Assembly (NCBI GenBank): GCA_001414485.1
Contig: LLEY01000053.1
Location: 186,001-250,000 of the forward strand
Direction: 5' to 3'
Origin: Calycina herbarum
Taxonomy: Eukaryota > Ascomycota > Leotiomycetes > Helotiales > Pezizellaceae
Length of the DNA stretch: 64,000 nucleotides
The stretch's first letter is position 1. Each line of letters starts with the position of its first letter. A program made the position numbers and the translations under genes. Shown in pieces: positions 23,895-35,684 of this stretch. Under the pieces are notes generated by a model. The model saw nothing but the letters and a program-made list of their open reading frames with translations. It had not been told where the DNA came from and ran no database searches.

Positions 23895-26800
23895 TCAAGG
23901 AATAGCATTCAACTCCTCCCTCTGCCTCAAATAAGTCTTCGCAAGCACATCACCCCCCAGCGCACTCAACTCCATCCAATGATACGCCGCACACATAGTA
24001 GCAGGATCACTCCTCTCGCGATCCCTCTCCTCCTTCCCCGTACTCCCACCACCATGCATCTCCATGACTTGCGCTTTGAAAGTTTCCCTTGGCTTACTCA
24101 ATGGAGCTGTGACTCGTTCCACCAACTCAGGATGAGTGAGGTAGAAAATAGCAAGTTCACGCTCAGCAACGGGGTCGCCTTCTTTAGCAGTGATTGTCCA
24201 CATCTGCGCCGCGTCTTGCATGCTGTATTTCATTAGTTCGCCAGATGATGTTGTAGGTGGCAAGGATTCAGGGGAAGACGTCGTGGTCTTGCGGGTTTGG
24301 GTATAATGGACGACAACTTCATCTGCGATTTCAATTAGAGTTCTGCAGACATCTTGCTTGAGGCCGAGAGCAGCGAGACCGGCATCCCAGAATGCTTTTC
24401 CGCGCTCGGTTTTATCGAGAACAGATGCAGGTACAAATGAAGCAATAAATTGCAAGTCGCGAAAAAGCGTCTTGGGTCTAATATCCGGATCGCGGAATAG
24501 ATCTTGCAGAACGTCAACAATCATATCCGTACTAGCCGGGTTAGGGTTGTTAGATGATCGGTCATTGGTTCTGTGTACAGGCGATGATGGATCAGGCTGG
24601 CTGAGAGCCTGGGAGCGGCGTTCCTTGCAGTTGTCAATAGCCTCTTCGAGGTTCTTGGCGCGAGGGGTTGTAGAAATCGCATCTGTATGGCCAAATGCAT
24701 TAATATGCTGAACCTCTGGTGGGGGAGCAGCAGTCAGTGTATCTTGGCGCAAGCGCGGACGACGGGGTGCTGAGGGTGTGAGAAAGGCAATGATGAGATG
24801 CTCCAATTCAAACAGGGCATTCAATTTAGCATATGGGTTTGGATGAACTGAAAACATCCTCAACAAGCGCTGGAATGCTTGTCGGTATGGAAAGTCTGGA
24901 GAGTCCAGGTCTTTGGGAATCTGCTTTCGTGAGCCGCGTGCAGTTGCCTCGCTTGTGGATGAGCTTTCGGCTTGAAAATCAACCGAACTTCTGTCTGAAG
25001 AAGCTCTGGTAGGATTTGGTGAGACTCTGTCTAGTCGCTCGAGGTAAGCATCAGGCCTTTCACCTGGCAGGTCGATCTTTTGGGCTCCACGGAGATCTCT
25101 GAAACTCTTCTTCTTCTCAAGTGTTCGTCTCTTGTTCTTCCGCCGATTCTTTCGATCTGTTCGTTCTCTTCTCTCCATACAATCCTGTCCTAAATCACCA
25201 GCAAACCAAGAATCTGTCTCACTTCCTCTAGCGAAAACAAGCATACCTAGATCGCTGAGCAGTAAGCTCGTCAAGGTTTGCTTCAAATCAATAAGAAACT
25301 TTTGCTTTGCTTGACTTGCACGTTCCTCCCTCATCATCACGGTCTCATTTGTTGATGATGCAGTGCCTGGACGGGCGCTGCTAATGCTGGTAGTAGGTGA
25401 CTGAGCCCTTGTTTGAAATGGTGACCAAAACGTAGTTGCGGAATCAATTGTCAACACTGGACTGGCCATCCCAAAGTAGTCCTGAGAGTCCATTAGATCT
25501 CCCTGGGTGCTTACGGCTCCAGTGCCGGTGCTCATTCTTGACATGCTAAAGCGACCTGAATCAAAACTTTGCTGAGAATGATTCCTTGCAGACATCGCTC
25601 TGAGATCTCGAAGACCAGGACGGACGAACTCTGTGCTTCTCAGACTGCGTCGGCCTGTATCAGAATCGCTGGGGTCATCGGAAATGTTCAACGAACCAAA
25701 TCCGTTAATGTAAAGATCTCCTTTTTGTCTCCCACTGTCCAAAATGCGTTTGTCTCGGTAGTACAATTCGCTTGACCATAAAACAGGTCCCTCCATGAGA
25801 TTGTCTCCAACCAACTTGTTGATGCAAGCCTCGATTTCCAAAGAGAAGCGATGAATACGCTCTTCGCCTTTGCAAAAGTTTTCAATCCCAAATTGGGACA
25901 ACCAACGTAAAGTTTTATCGGCCTGTTCGTCTGACAGTTTATTCGGCCCACCCTGTTCATCAATTGCCGCCATCATGTCCATTACTTGAGCTTCCGTTTT
26001 CAACAAGAAGTTATTTGCAGCGGTCTTGGACGCGTTTCGAGGTCGAATTCCGGCTGGCGGTAGATATGATGCCTTTTTGGGTGCTGCCATGCATTTTAGA
26101 GCAACTGCAATGTTTCGAGCACCTTCGTAGGCGGCCGAGTTTCTCACATCTGTGACATACCACATTTTGTCTCGAAGAGCCTTCAGCCTCTTCATCATGG
26201 ACTCAATGGTCACATCATGACGTTCCTGTGATTGCTTCAGCCATACAAGCCAAGCATCATACTCTTCAATGGCACTCGCAGAACGTCGGATAGAATCTCG
26301 AGGTCCACGCGAAAAAATATTCAAGAGGGAGGCGTAGCCATCGCGTTTGAGAGACGGGGAGGACAATTGATGAAGCTGATTGAGCGTCTTCCAGTATAAG
26401 TGGGCGTTCACGAAATCAGATTGAGCCTGACATTGTGACTCTGCAGCCTCAAGCATAGCAATGAGGACAGACGGCGCTTCCTCTTCAAATCTGCCACTAT
26501 CTGAATCAGTTCGTGATCTCGTTGATTTGGATTCCACCATTTTGTTGTTTCGTTCAAGGACAGGAGATTGGTCTTGAGTGCGATAAGGGTTCTTGGACTG
26601 TGGTTTTGCCGACGATCCAGGTCTACTCCGTTGTTTCTTCCGAGGGCTTTCTAAAGCCGATGTTCTGTTACTGAATGTTTTCGATTCTGTCCTCGAGTTC
26701 AAGGAATGTGGTATCTCGTAATCCTCGACCAACTTCAAGATTGAATCACGCAACTGGTGATAATCTTTGTCTAGGTCTGGACGAGGAGTATAGGTATCAT

Positions 26801-29321
26801 CATCACTATCACTGCTCGTAGTGAACTCTTCTTCTTCGCCTTCATCATCGGGATCGTGGAGCATGTGAGTAGAAAGACTTTGGCCATCATGAGATATGAA
26901 TAGCACAGCCCAATTCTCGGCACAAGGATGGCAGGTTCCAGTGGTACCGTCAAAACCTAAAGTATGTGACATCTCGTCGATTGCAACACGTAGCTCGAAA
27001 GCATCGTCTTCATAATAGCTCGAACGCTGATTCTGACCCGACGAAATGGAGGTGGAAGAGTATCGGTTGATAGCACTCGAACCATCATCCAGCAAGGGTT
27101 CACGTGACGTGGTAATATCGCTGATGACTGACGAACCGCTGTTGCTGATTACTGATGCATTATCGAAAGCATGGCGTGGTGTATGTATCGGAATAGAAGC
27201 CGTCATAGAGGACATCCCTGAAATGGATGAAGCCGATGATCGCAAGCCATGGATATCTCTTGCCAAGGAACTTGAAGCCGGGCGCCTCTCTGGGAAGAGA
27301 GCATTGACAATTGTTACCAGATCCGACGGGCCTAAAACAAGATACGGATGGACTTCCACCGTCTCTCGTAAAGATGTAATAGACCTCGCGGGAAGAAGTT
27401 TCGCCTTGGATTTGGAAGGACGGCTTGACCGGAAACGTGCCAGAATGCACTCAATATGGCCCTTAATGGGAAGTGGTATTGAAGCTTTTTGCCTAGAAAT
27501 TGCATTAGTATAATGAAGGGCTAGTCATTTGCGCAGGAGTAACATACCAAACCAAGTCCACAACATATTTTGACGCACGCATCGCAACCTCTTTCAAGAT
27601 CTTTTGTCTACCATATTCGGTGATGTGGTATTCGGACATCATCCCATAAGCCTTGAAAAGTTAGCATGGGAATTTTGTACGACTGGAAAATTAAATACCT
27701 CGGGATGGATGATAGCGTTGAGCAGAAATGTTGAAAATAGGCATTTTGAAACCAGGAAAACTTTGGTAGATGCATGTGCCTTGGGCTCAAGCTTACGGAG
27801 AATGGCATTTCCAAGTTCAAGAAGGCCCTCAGGAATGCCCCCAGCTCCAGGATCATCCACAATCTCAAAAAGTCCTTGGACAGCTGCAGTATAAAATTCA
27901 TCCGCGGCTATGGAATCCTTGGCATTTCGTGGCTCAACATGAATACGGGTTCCAGCCTGGTCCTCGGCTTTTTCCAATAGGAAGGCACCATCTTCAAGGA
28001 TTTTCATAAGGTACCATTCCATATTACTTCGGCCAGACCAATCTCTCATGGATGTCCAAACATTGAGAACGCTGCAGATGAAGGCATCCAGGCCAGTCTT
28101 TTTGTCAGTAATCATCCTTGCACAGGCGGTAGCCCATACATCGGTCCTTCTGAGATCTTCCAAAGAATCTGGTCCTGCGGAGTTTGCGAAACACGTATGA
28201 ATCAAAGCAGACAATGGATCATGACGTTGAAAAGAAAGCAAACGCTCAACTGCAGTGGGAGTCTGGCCAGGATTTCGATGATTACCTGCAAGATGGGTCT
28301 TGGAACGGGTGTGAAAAGGCAAAACAGAATCCATGGGTTCCAATCCCTGGTGGAAGACTGTTAAAGCGGAAAGTTCAGAGGATGAAAGACTGGATAAACG
28401 GCTGGCCAAATAATCTGGATTAGTTCTGATTTGGGTCAAAAATCTGATCAGGATTTCGCGGGAACGTCGCGGGATTTCATGCATGAAAGTTGACAAGGAA
28501 CTGGTCTCTTCCCCATTGCTCATTGAAGGGCGGGTGCCATCTAGATCCGGCTCCAATAAGGCATATCGTCGAGTGGCATCACATGAATTCCGGACATCAT
28601 GAATGGCATTGTACAGGGTCGCAAAAGATTTCTTCTCGTCGCCCCTAAAATTGTCAACCAAAGTCCGGTGGGCCAATTCTCCGCATCGTGCCAGACGTGC
28701 AGAAAGAGCAGTGGAAACAAGGGAACGCTGCAATCGCACACGAGAGTGGGTTCTCTTCTTTTCCTGATATGTGGAGAGGCGGACTAAATGGGCAAGTTCC
28801 TCCAGGGTCGTAGAAGCTGTGGATGCAGTCACTACTGCTATTTGCGGATTGGAATACTGAGAGATATCTTGGAGAAGAGGACGTTGGGGCAATTTGACTG
28901 GAGAGGGAGCTCCATCCAGTATTTCCTTGGTTTTGTGGGAAGATTGAGATTTATCACGTCTTCTTGGTGCGGGAGAAGGGGAAGCTCGTCGAGTGCTTGT
29001 TCTTGTACCACTCCGATTTCTTTCCCGCTCCGAAGGGGCCTCTTTGTAGGAAGTTGGTGGTCGACTCGGGCTTCGTGAGGAATAGCGATGAAGTCTTGGG
29101 GGAACAATTACATGATTGTCGAGAGGAGATGGGGTCGGACTTCTCGAGGAGACCTGCGTGATGGTGGGGGATGCAGCTATGGGATTCGCAGATTAGCAAG
29201 TATTCCATCGTAGTTTCTGGGGAATCGAAAGCTTTTAAATCTGCGCAAAACAGCAACATAACGTACGAGGGGATGCGTGGGCGGGCCCGGGAAGGGAAAG
29301 GGAACGCTGCATGTGTATCAT
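23895..29321 (-). CDS. Large conserved-type hypothetical protein (1744 aa) with Sel1-like C-terminal repeats
   Basis: Four exons fit: 29267-29321, 27699-29176, 27548-27651 and 23895-27492. The total is 5235 nt, exactly 1745 codons. The introns between exons 2-3 (47 nt) and 3-4 (55 nt) are clear. The first intron and the start ATG at 29321 are less certain; the first 120 residues are Ser/Pro/Arg-rich and disordered. The N-terminal third is helical (for example SAVFHQGLEP-like and NVWTSMRDWSGRSNMEWYLM regions). The middle is Ser-rich with acidic runs and a basic KNRRKNKRRTLEKKK segment. The C-terminus has two Sel1-like units, AQMWTITAKEGDPVAERELA and AAYHWMELSALGGDVLAKTY. Such repeats are protein-interaction surfaces. 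I cannot name the family or role. Confidence 0.8.
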
Positions 29322-30993
29322 GGCTCCATCGGGCGCTGGTCTGGTTGCAATCTCGAGCTTGCGCGCCCCGAGATGGCAGAGGGTAGATATATCTGGGAGG
29401 AGTGAAGGAAGGGAATGTTGGAGTGAAGGTTGTTGTTGTTATGGTGTTGTTATTGCAGGAGGCTGAAGTCGGGTGGGATGTGACGGCGAGTCTCCACTCA
29501 GCAGAGGTTAAGGTTACGATAAGAGAATAATGCTGGGAGGTGTTCAACGGCTTCCGCAACACTCTACTCTTCCTGACCACGGCGATAGCTTCAAGGTTTG
29601 CGCCGGTAGGTATGCGATTGAGGAGTTGGAGAAAAAGGAAAGAAGAGGAAGAAGACGATGTCGCGATGAGTATGGGACCCGGTGCAGTGCAGTGCTGTGC
29701 AGTCTCATTGATGGGCTCTCAAAAACCATCACTCCGGTCTCTCCTGCCACGCTCGCCGCTTGCCAACAAATCCACGCAACGCAGTTGAGTTGCATGAACC
29801 CTCGCCTGGGGTCGAGTGCCCAATCACCACCACCACCGAAGTACAGGGAGGATCACCGGCTAGCAAGCTATCCAGTGATTCGATGAATCCAGCTGGGATC
29901 AGAGAAGATTGGTGCTCACTGCTCACTGCTCATCGGGCTGGATGCTGCTGGATGCGATGGCAGTGGGTGGTCCCTTTCGTCCCTTTTCCACGGCTTCATG
30001 TTGAAGCACCAATCTGCATTGCAGGTCTGGGAACAGCCGTGTAAGGGAAGACTCGAGACGACCCTTTTCAGCCTCCGGCAGCTGGATATCTGCAAGATAT
30101 CTGCAGCTAATCCGCGCGTCTGACAAGTTTGGGAAGTTTGGAGAGGGTGGTACTGCGTTGGCTTTGCCTCCGACTTTGCCTCTGGTGCTGGCCGGATGGC
30201 AAGACGGAAAGATGGCGGGGACGATGACTGGTCTGCTATATTCAGGTCTTGGTGTTGAGCCATCCGATTTCTCCTTCTCCTTGCTGGTTACCTACGACGG
30301 CGACCAAAGCACTCGAGAAATCGGATGGTCATCATGATTCGTGAGGCCTCTTCGCCTGCAGCAAACAGAAGCCGGTTGAATTGATGAAACACAGCTGTGT
30401 CTCTCCAGAGCTGTGTGTCTCTTAAATCCTCTCGAGTTATGAAGGTCTCGGCTTCTGCAGCCTGGGGCCATGCTGACTTGTTTCCCCGTTCGTGTTTGCC
30501 AGCAAAGTTTCACATATCAGACTTGAGATGGCAGGTGGCAAACAACAAGAGGCCATTGCACATACATCACTTCGTACATCTCCTTCTGTCTCAAGGAGGA
30601 GATGCATGTTGGCTGAAGATGCGGTCAGCTACAGCATCGATACCACCGTGAGTGCGGTTGATATCAAATACTTCCTCCATTTTGGTCCAGTCCATTTTTC
30701 TGGCCCAGCCCTTTTCTATCGCTGTTGCATTCACCCCAGGATCTGCCAACTCATACCTGCCTTAGTGCCGAATTCGTCTTGCGTTGTTCGAATCACAACA
30801 CGATCCCTGATCGCCATCGAGATTACTGCTATTTTTAAGACATTCAAGTGACATTCAAGGTAACCTGTTACCTTGGCACTTTAATAGGTGTTGGCAAATT
30901 ATTTCAGAATTATCACATGTTGTTGAGTCACGTGTATGGAATGGGCTACGGCTATGTCTCAGGGGGTTTGATGGTGTATGGAAGATGTGAATT
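29322..30993. other. Intergenic DNA, nothing identified
   Basis: Upstream of the 1744-aa gene. Short open frames on both strands lack family resemblance. It presumably contains the promoter of that gene. I see no RNA gene. Confidence 0.45.
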
Positions 30994-31185
30994 TTACCAT
31001 TTGAAAAATCCTTTTCGCGCTGCTTTCAATGCGTCCACGGCTTCCTGGTTCTCGGAGTCCTTCGCGTAGTCCAACGCAGTCTTATATGGCCAGGTTTTAG
31101 TCTTCAATTTAAGATCAGCACCTCGTTCCAGAATCACCAGTATAACTCTAACATGATCTTTCTTCGCGGCACTTATGAGTTGAAA
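30994..31185 (-). pseudogene. Ankyrin-repeat gene fragment (C-terminal end)
   Basis: The minus strand reads LISAAKKDHVRVILVILERG, then ADLKLKTKTWPYKTALDYAK, then SENQEAVDALKAARKGFFKW and a stop at 30994. This is one full ankyrin unit plus the start of the next (A-A-xx-G/D-H-xx-V-xx-L-L-xx-G-A-D pattern). About 60 codons are open. Upstream of about 31185 the sequence turns AT-rich and no further repeats can be read, so only the tail of a former ankyrin protein remains. It lies between the Sel1-like gene and a HET gene. Confidence 0.65.
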
Positions 31186-31830
31186 AAAAATATGTTGAAT
31201 AACAATGAAAACTTTTTCTTTTTAAAATTGCTAATATTTTACTTTCAATTATCACTTATCGTACCCATTGTCGGAACTCTATTTGACTAATAGCATTGTT
31301 CTAAAAACTCTGGAGCAACTATTTTAAATAGCGAAAAGTACCGAAAGTACCGTCTTTAAAAATCTCAACTTACAATTAATTTTCCGGCTTATTTTCAGAT
31401 CATACCAACCATCTAGTATCACTACATTTGACCATCTCGACACTTCTAATGATCAACTTAATTGTCCTAAACATTCTTAAGCAATGTAAGTCAATAGGTT
31501 TACTGCAAAAGCATCATTAGCCAATTCTACATTTAGCAGATTTGTGCTTTTTTTGTTCTTACATGTACTCTACTCCTCACTTTATAATGTGTAAAACAAT
31601 TTAGGAGAATTAACGGGCAGAATCGACTCGACTTCCTGCCTCTAAGTACTCTACGATACTTTTTTGCTATTTCTCTAAAGTTAATGAAGTGATAAGGAGG
31701 GGCAGGTGTATGAAGAGGAAGAGAAACAACCGAGTGTTTTACGATTCTAGGACGATCAAAACAATTATTCGAAATGGTCCAAGATAACTAGATTCTCCCA
31801 ACCGTGGACGCAGCGTTCCCGGTGGTCTTG
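31186..31830. other. AT-rich intergenic DNA
   Basis: The stretch between the ankyrin fragment and the repeat array is AT-rich and looks RIP-affected. No coding content or repeat unit was recognised. Confidence 0.45.
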
Positions 31831-32085
31831 GTAACGAGTAAGCCGTCAAATTTGGGAGACAAAAGCGAGCTGCGAGTAAGCCATTAATCGATGGGTAACC
31901 CACGAGTAACTCACGAGTAAGCCAACAAAGGTTGGGGGCCAAAAAGAACCTAGTAAGCCATCAAACCTGCAGTAAATCAAACAAGTGTGGGGGCTAAAAG
32001 GAGTTGCGGGTAAGCTTCCAATTATCGAATGAGTCAGTGAACGTGGAGTAAGCCAACACCAAGATTGGGGCCCAAAAGGTGGTCA
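31831..32085 (+). repeat. Degenerate direct repeats with GAGTAAGCCA...TTGGGGGCCAAAAG units
   Basis: GAGTAAGCC or a close variant occurs at about 31837, 31875, 31915, 31952 and 32050. Several copies are followed after 10-25 bp by TTGGGGGCCAAAAG or a variant. The unit length varies (roughly 38-78 bp), so it is not a clean tandem array. It ends close to the 3' end of the minus-strand HET gene. No protein is encoded. Confidence 0.55.
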
Positions 32086-32336
32086 CGTGTTTCCTCCTGG
32101 CCTACTCTTTCCTTGATTATTTGGGTTTGCTTGAAAGTATTTTGACAACGATAAGATTCCACTCTCACAGACACTAGATAGCTCTTGACTTGAAAAAGTG
32201 AGTTAACCAACCTTGATCGGAACTCCTAAGAAATGAATTTGAACTATGCGAACAAAATTCCATGGTACATGTAATCACGACTTAAGTCGCGATCGCAGAA
32301 AAAGCAGTGATGCGGGATTCATCATAGCCATCTTAA

Positions 32337-35300
32337 TTACCATAACCTAAACCACTTCAAATCTTCAACACTCCCATGTCGAGAATGAGAATCATGGATA
32401 TACGCCTCACCAACTAATCTATAGGTTCTATCATACTCCGGAGCGCTTCTCTCACTTTCCGACAGACCCTTACTTCCATCTTCCACCACAGCCTCCCCTT
32501 CAAACTCTTGCTCTCTCAAAGTAAGCCAAACAACCCTCCTATCACTCTCAATCCTCACAACAACATCTCCCACCTCCGACCCAGAACAAGCCAACCCCAT
32601 CAATCCCTTATCAGTAACAACAAAAGCCCTCCCAATAGTGTAATCAACATACTGCGCATACCCAGCCAGCGACCCAGCCGACTCTCTTTTCAAAATAGAA
32701 AATGGGCTTGAATCTTTGGAATCCTTACTCTTCTGCCGGTATTGATCGAAAGAAGGAACAACATCAGCTCGTACCAGATGGGCAAACTTCGAATTTTCAG
32801 AGGATTGTATACGTCGTGTAGAAAGATATTTTTTAAAAACAGTACTTTGGTGCCGTTGAACTGGTCCACTATTACCAGAACTCGGGAGGTTGGAAATATG
32901 TTCTTTGAAATTCTTTGCTGCTAGTATGGGGGGTGTTATTGGGGACCCGGGAATCCGGGTACGCATTGATGATGCGGTGGGATCACCATCGGGGATTGAG
33001 TCGGCGATTAAGACTCGATGGAATGCTTCCTGTAAAGCTGTTTCAGTTTGAAATTGAGGTCTCACATGTTCCTTAGCAAGTTCAAATGCAGCTTGGAAAT
33101 TTGATGAAAGTTGGAGGAAGTCTTTCTCTGTTTGGGCTTCTTCGTCGTCTGCATATTGAGTAGAATCGTAGTCCTGGGTAAGAGGAGTAGAATGTGTGAT
33201 AGTACCGACTATCAAGCCTTTGACAAATAAGAATTTCGGTCCTCCGTCCTGGAAAATGGGGGTTCGTTGCGCAGGAGGTTTATCCCCTATCTCGTCAATG
33301 ATTGGCGGCGTATATTTTCTCCAAGGGAGAATATAGACCTGGGCATCTGTCGACCAATCCGGAACCCAAGAAGGTAGTCCATCCAAAGCCTGGCTTGGAG
33401 GGATACTGATTCCAGCATATCGAATGAAAGAGAGAGCGTCCCCTTTTTGAACAATATCCCTGGTTACATGCGTGTAAACTAACTGGGCTGTAGCTTTTCC
33501 AGAGTAATCAGGTCGTATTGGCTCCTCATCAAAACTCCCTTTACCCATCTTCTCAATCTTATTGGTGAGGTTCTTCATATTCGACATCAAGAGTAGTGTA
33601 TGACGAAGAGCATTTTCTGTACCCGAAGATAAAATAGCTCGACCTCGTCTAGAATTTGAACGCCCTGTGGCAGTCCCGATAATTTCGCTCAATAGCTCCA
33701 TCGTTTCTACAGTATCTTTCAATGCCATTCGAGGATCTTTGCTACCGATATCAGCCGACATCCCGAAGCTGGGATGGAAAAGTGGTGTATAACGTTCTGC
33801 GACGAGCCCAAGAAGTGCGTAAATCCTGTCGATAGAGAGAGTCGCTCTGAATCTGAGTGCTAGTTTGAGAGTATCCTGCAGCTTGACAAGGTCCACCTTT
33901 GCAATATGAGACCTGACTTCCTCCATGACCAATGCACTGAGAACTTCTCGTCGATTGAGAAGTTCGTCCAAGTCATTTTCTATACTGAAACCGAAATGCA
34001 TCACATGAGCCAGTGCATCAGTGAGTTCAGACCACTCTATCTCCTGGTCTCCATATCGAATTATTTGAGCCTTGGACACAGCTATCTCCTGAATAATCCA
34101 AACTCGATCAAACCAGTCGTTTGACATGAGAGCTTGGAATTCGGTCCACCCCGAATCAGGTTCCGAACAAAGACTTGTAAACGACGCAGCCGATATCGTC
34201 TTGTTAATTCGACCGACCAAGGCAAATGCTTTCTTCGCTCCTGGGTCATCCCCCAGCCACCCCAGCGTGTTTTCCGCCTCTTCATAAATATTACGCATCA
34301 TACCCACTTGTCTGCTTTTCTCAAGATTGTCCTCTTGGTTGATGCAAATTGAGTCAATCCAGAAATATCGAGGATGAAGATAATGTCGCTTGGCCAGGAG
34401 GAGGGAATATATACTGCGAGAGACTGGAAAAAGACCACCATCGATTAATATCATCTCTTGGGGGGCACCGAATAGATCCCAGCGATGCGAGACTGCCGTA
34501 TATTGCGGCGGACATCTGAGCGAAGTGTAGATAATATCGCATTGAATCGGAGCGTTTGGCCAACGTGGCTGAGCACGAAGTCGTAACAGTCGAATATTTG
34601 GCCCTTCTTTCAGTGGCTTGTGGTTGTACTTGTAGATGCGGAGCATCACTCCATATTTCAGAAGATATACTCCGGTGACTAAAAGCAGAGCGAATGGGAT
34701 CCAAACCTCAGGACGAAGGGTCATGGATTCGTTTTCCACAACAGAGGGGCCAATTTCAACTTCGATGAGCTGAATCAAAATGATTGCCGCAATGTACCAT
34801 AGTGTTCCGCGACGTTCACGCTCAAGAACAACCGAAGGCCCACCACCAAAATTCCGAAACCAGCTGCTCGTATGTCGATATTGGTTGACTAGGAGCCATA
34901 TCGCATACGCGCCCAACATCGAGGTTTCCGAAGAGGACCAGCAAAAACTACAAACAAGCCAGTCAATAAACATGACAGGATACTCCACGCTTGGAGCAGT
35001 GTATGCGGCCCATATCGGCCAACGAACCGCTGTGGGAAGGACGGCTGTGCAAGCTCTGGCAAAAACTGCTATCCAGATACCCTGTTTATTCTCTGGAACA
35101 AACCCATTGATGGAGTTCGGCCGTTCATTAACGAATCGTAAGAACATGCCAGGGAAGATCGGAAGCAGAGCAGCTGGCCATTTCGATGCCGGTCCAAAGA
35201 TGAGTTCAAAAACCTCCGTCATTCCCCTAAAGTCAAACAGCGTTGCAAAAAGGTAGGAAGAAATCGAATATATAAATGGAGGCATCAAAACCTCCCAAAT

Positions 35301-35684
35301 ACCCTTATGCTTCATTCTTCTGTAACCATCAATCCCACGAGTTGCGCTGTATACCAACAAAGGATGTACTTTTGGGTAATACCCCATTAGAAGCGCTGGT
35401 AATGCAGAGTAAACAAGAAGTGGCGAGTCCAAGTCTTCGTGAAACTGTATCATAAGGAAATAAAAGATTCCTCTTTGCTCCTGAGGTAACCCATTCTGGA
35501 TAAGGTGGATCAGAAATGCGGATCGGATGGGCCTGTATAACTTCTGGAAAGCAACGGTTTTGTCCTCTTTGTTCTTCTCGTCATGATCAAAATTCCAATC
35601 AAATTCGTCGTCTTTGGGTTTGGATTTCTTATCTGACCCTGGTTCAGTCTTCACATCTGCTGCCTGTTCGTCTGAAGCGCTCAT
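32337..35684 (-). CDS. HET-domain protein with N-terminal multi-pass membrane region (1115 aa, single exon)
   Basis: The frame is open without introns from ATG 35684 to the stop at 32337. The first 55 residues are charged and disordered. Residues about 70-360 contain some six to eight hydrophobic segments (for example GTLWYIAAIILIQLIEVEIG and PFALLLVTGVYLLKYG), so the N-terminus should be in a membrane. From about residue 393 a HET domain begins: YTAVSHRWDLFG, then RYFWIDSICINQEDN, then DRVWIIQEIAVSK near residue 525. A later SWVPDWSTD block is usual in this class. The C-terminal 300 residues are partly disordered. The architecture suggests a membrane-tethered incompatibility or death effector, with the membrane part as sensor or anchor; this is inference. 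Many such genes exist in Pezizomycotina and few are tested. Confidence 0.85.
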   Translation of the reverse strand: MSASDEQAADVKTEPGSDKKSKPKDDEFDWNFDHDEKNKEDKTVAFQKLYRPIRSAFLIHLIQNGLPQEQRGIFYFLMIQFHEDLDSPLLVYSALPALLMGYYPKVHPLLVYSATRGIDGYRRMKHKGIWEVLMPPFIYSISSYLFATLFDFRGMTEVFELIFGPASKWPAALLPIFPGMFLRFVNERPNSINGFVPENKQGIWIAVFARACTAVLPTAVRWPIWAAYTAPSVEYPVMFIDWLVCSFCWSSSETSMLGAYAIWLLVNQYRHTSSWFRNFGGGPSVVLERERRGTLWYIAAIILIQLIEVEIGPSVVENESMTLRPEVWIPFALLLVTGVYLLKYGVMLRIYKYNHKPLKEGPNIRLLRLRAQPRWPNAPIQCDIIYTSLRCPPQYTAVSHRWDLFGAPQEMILIDGGLFPVSRSIYSLLLAKRHYLHPRYFWIDSICINQEDNLEKSRQVGMMRNIYEEAENTLGWLGDDPGAKKAFALVGRINKTISAASFTSLCSEPDSGWTEFQALMSNDWFDRVWIIQEIAVSKAQIIRYGDQEIEWSELTDALAHVMHFGFSIENDLDELLNRREVLSALVMEEVRSHIAKVDLVKLQDTLKLALRFRATLSIDRIYALLGLVAERYTPLFHPSFGMSADIGSKDPRMALKDTVETMELLSEIIGTATGRSNSRRGRAILSSGTENALRHTLLLMSNMKNLTNKIEKMGKGSFDEEPIRPDYSGKATAQLVYTHVTRDIVQKGDALSFIRYAGISIPPSQALDGLPSWVPDWSTDAQVYILPWRKYTPPIIDEIGDKPPAQRTPIFQDGGPKFLFVKGLIVGTITHSTPLTQDYDSTQYADDEEAQTEKDFLQLSSNFQAAFELAKEHVRPQFQTETALQEAFHRVLIADSIPDGDPTASSMRTRIPGSPITPPILAAKNFKEHISNLPSSGNSGPVQRHQSTVFKKYLSTRRIQSSENSKFAHLVRADVVPSFDQYRQKSKDSKDSSPFSILKRESAGSLAGYAQYVDYTIGRAFVVTDKGLMGLACSGSEVGDVVVRIESDRRVVWLTLREQEFEGEAVVEDGSKGLSESERSAPEYDRTYRLVGEAYIHDSHSRHGSVEDLKWFRLW

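Noticed and set aside
31831..32085. Possible CRISPR-like array
   Set aside because: Units are degenerate and unevenly spaced, the host is eukaryotic and there are no cas genes.
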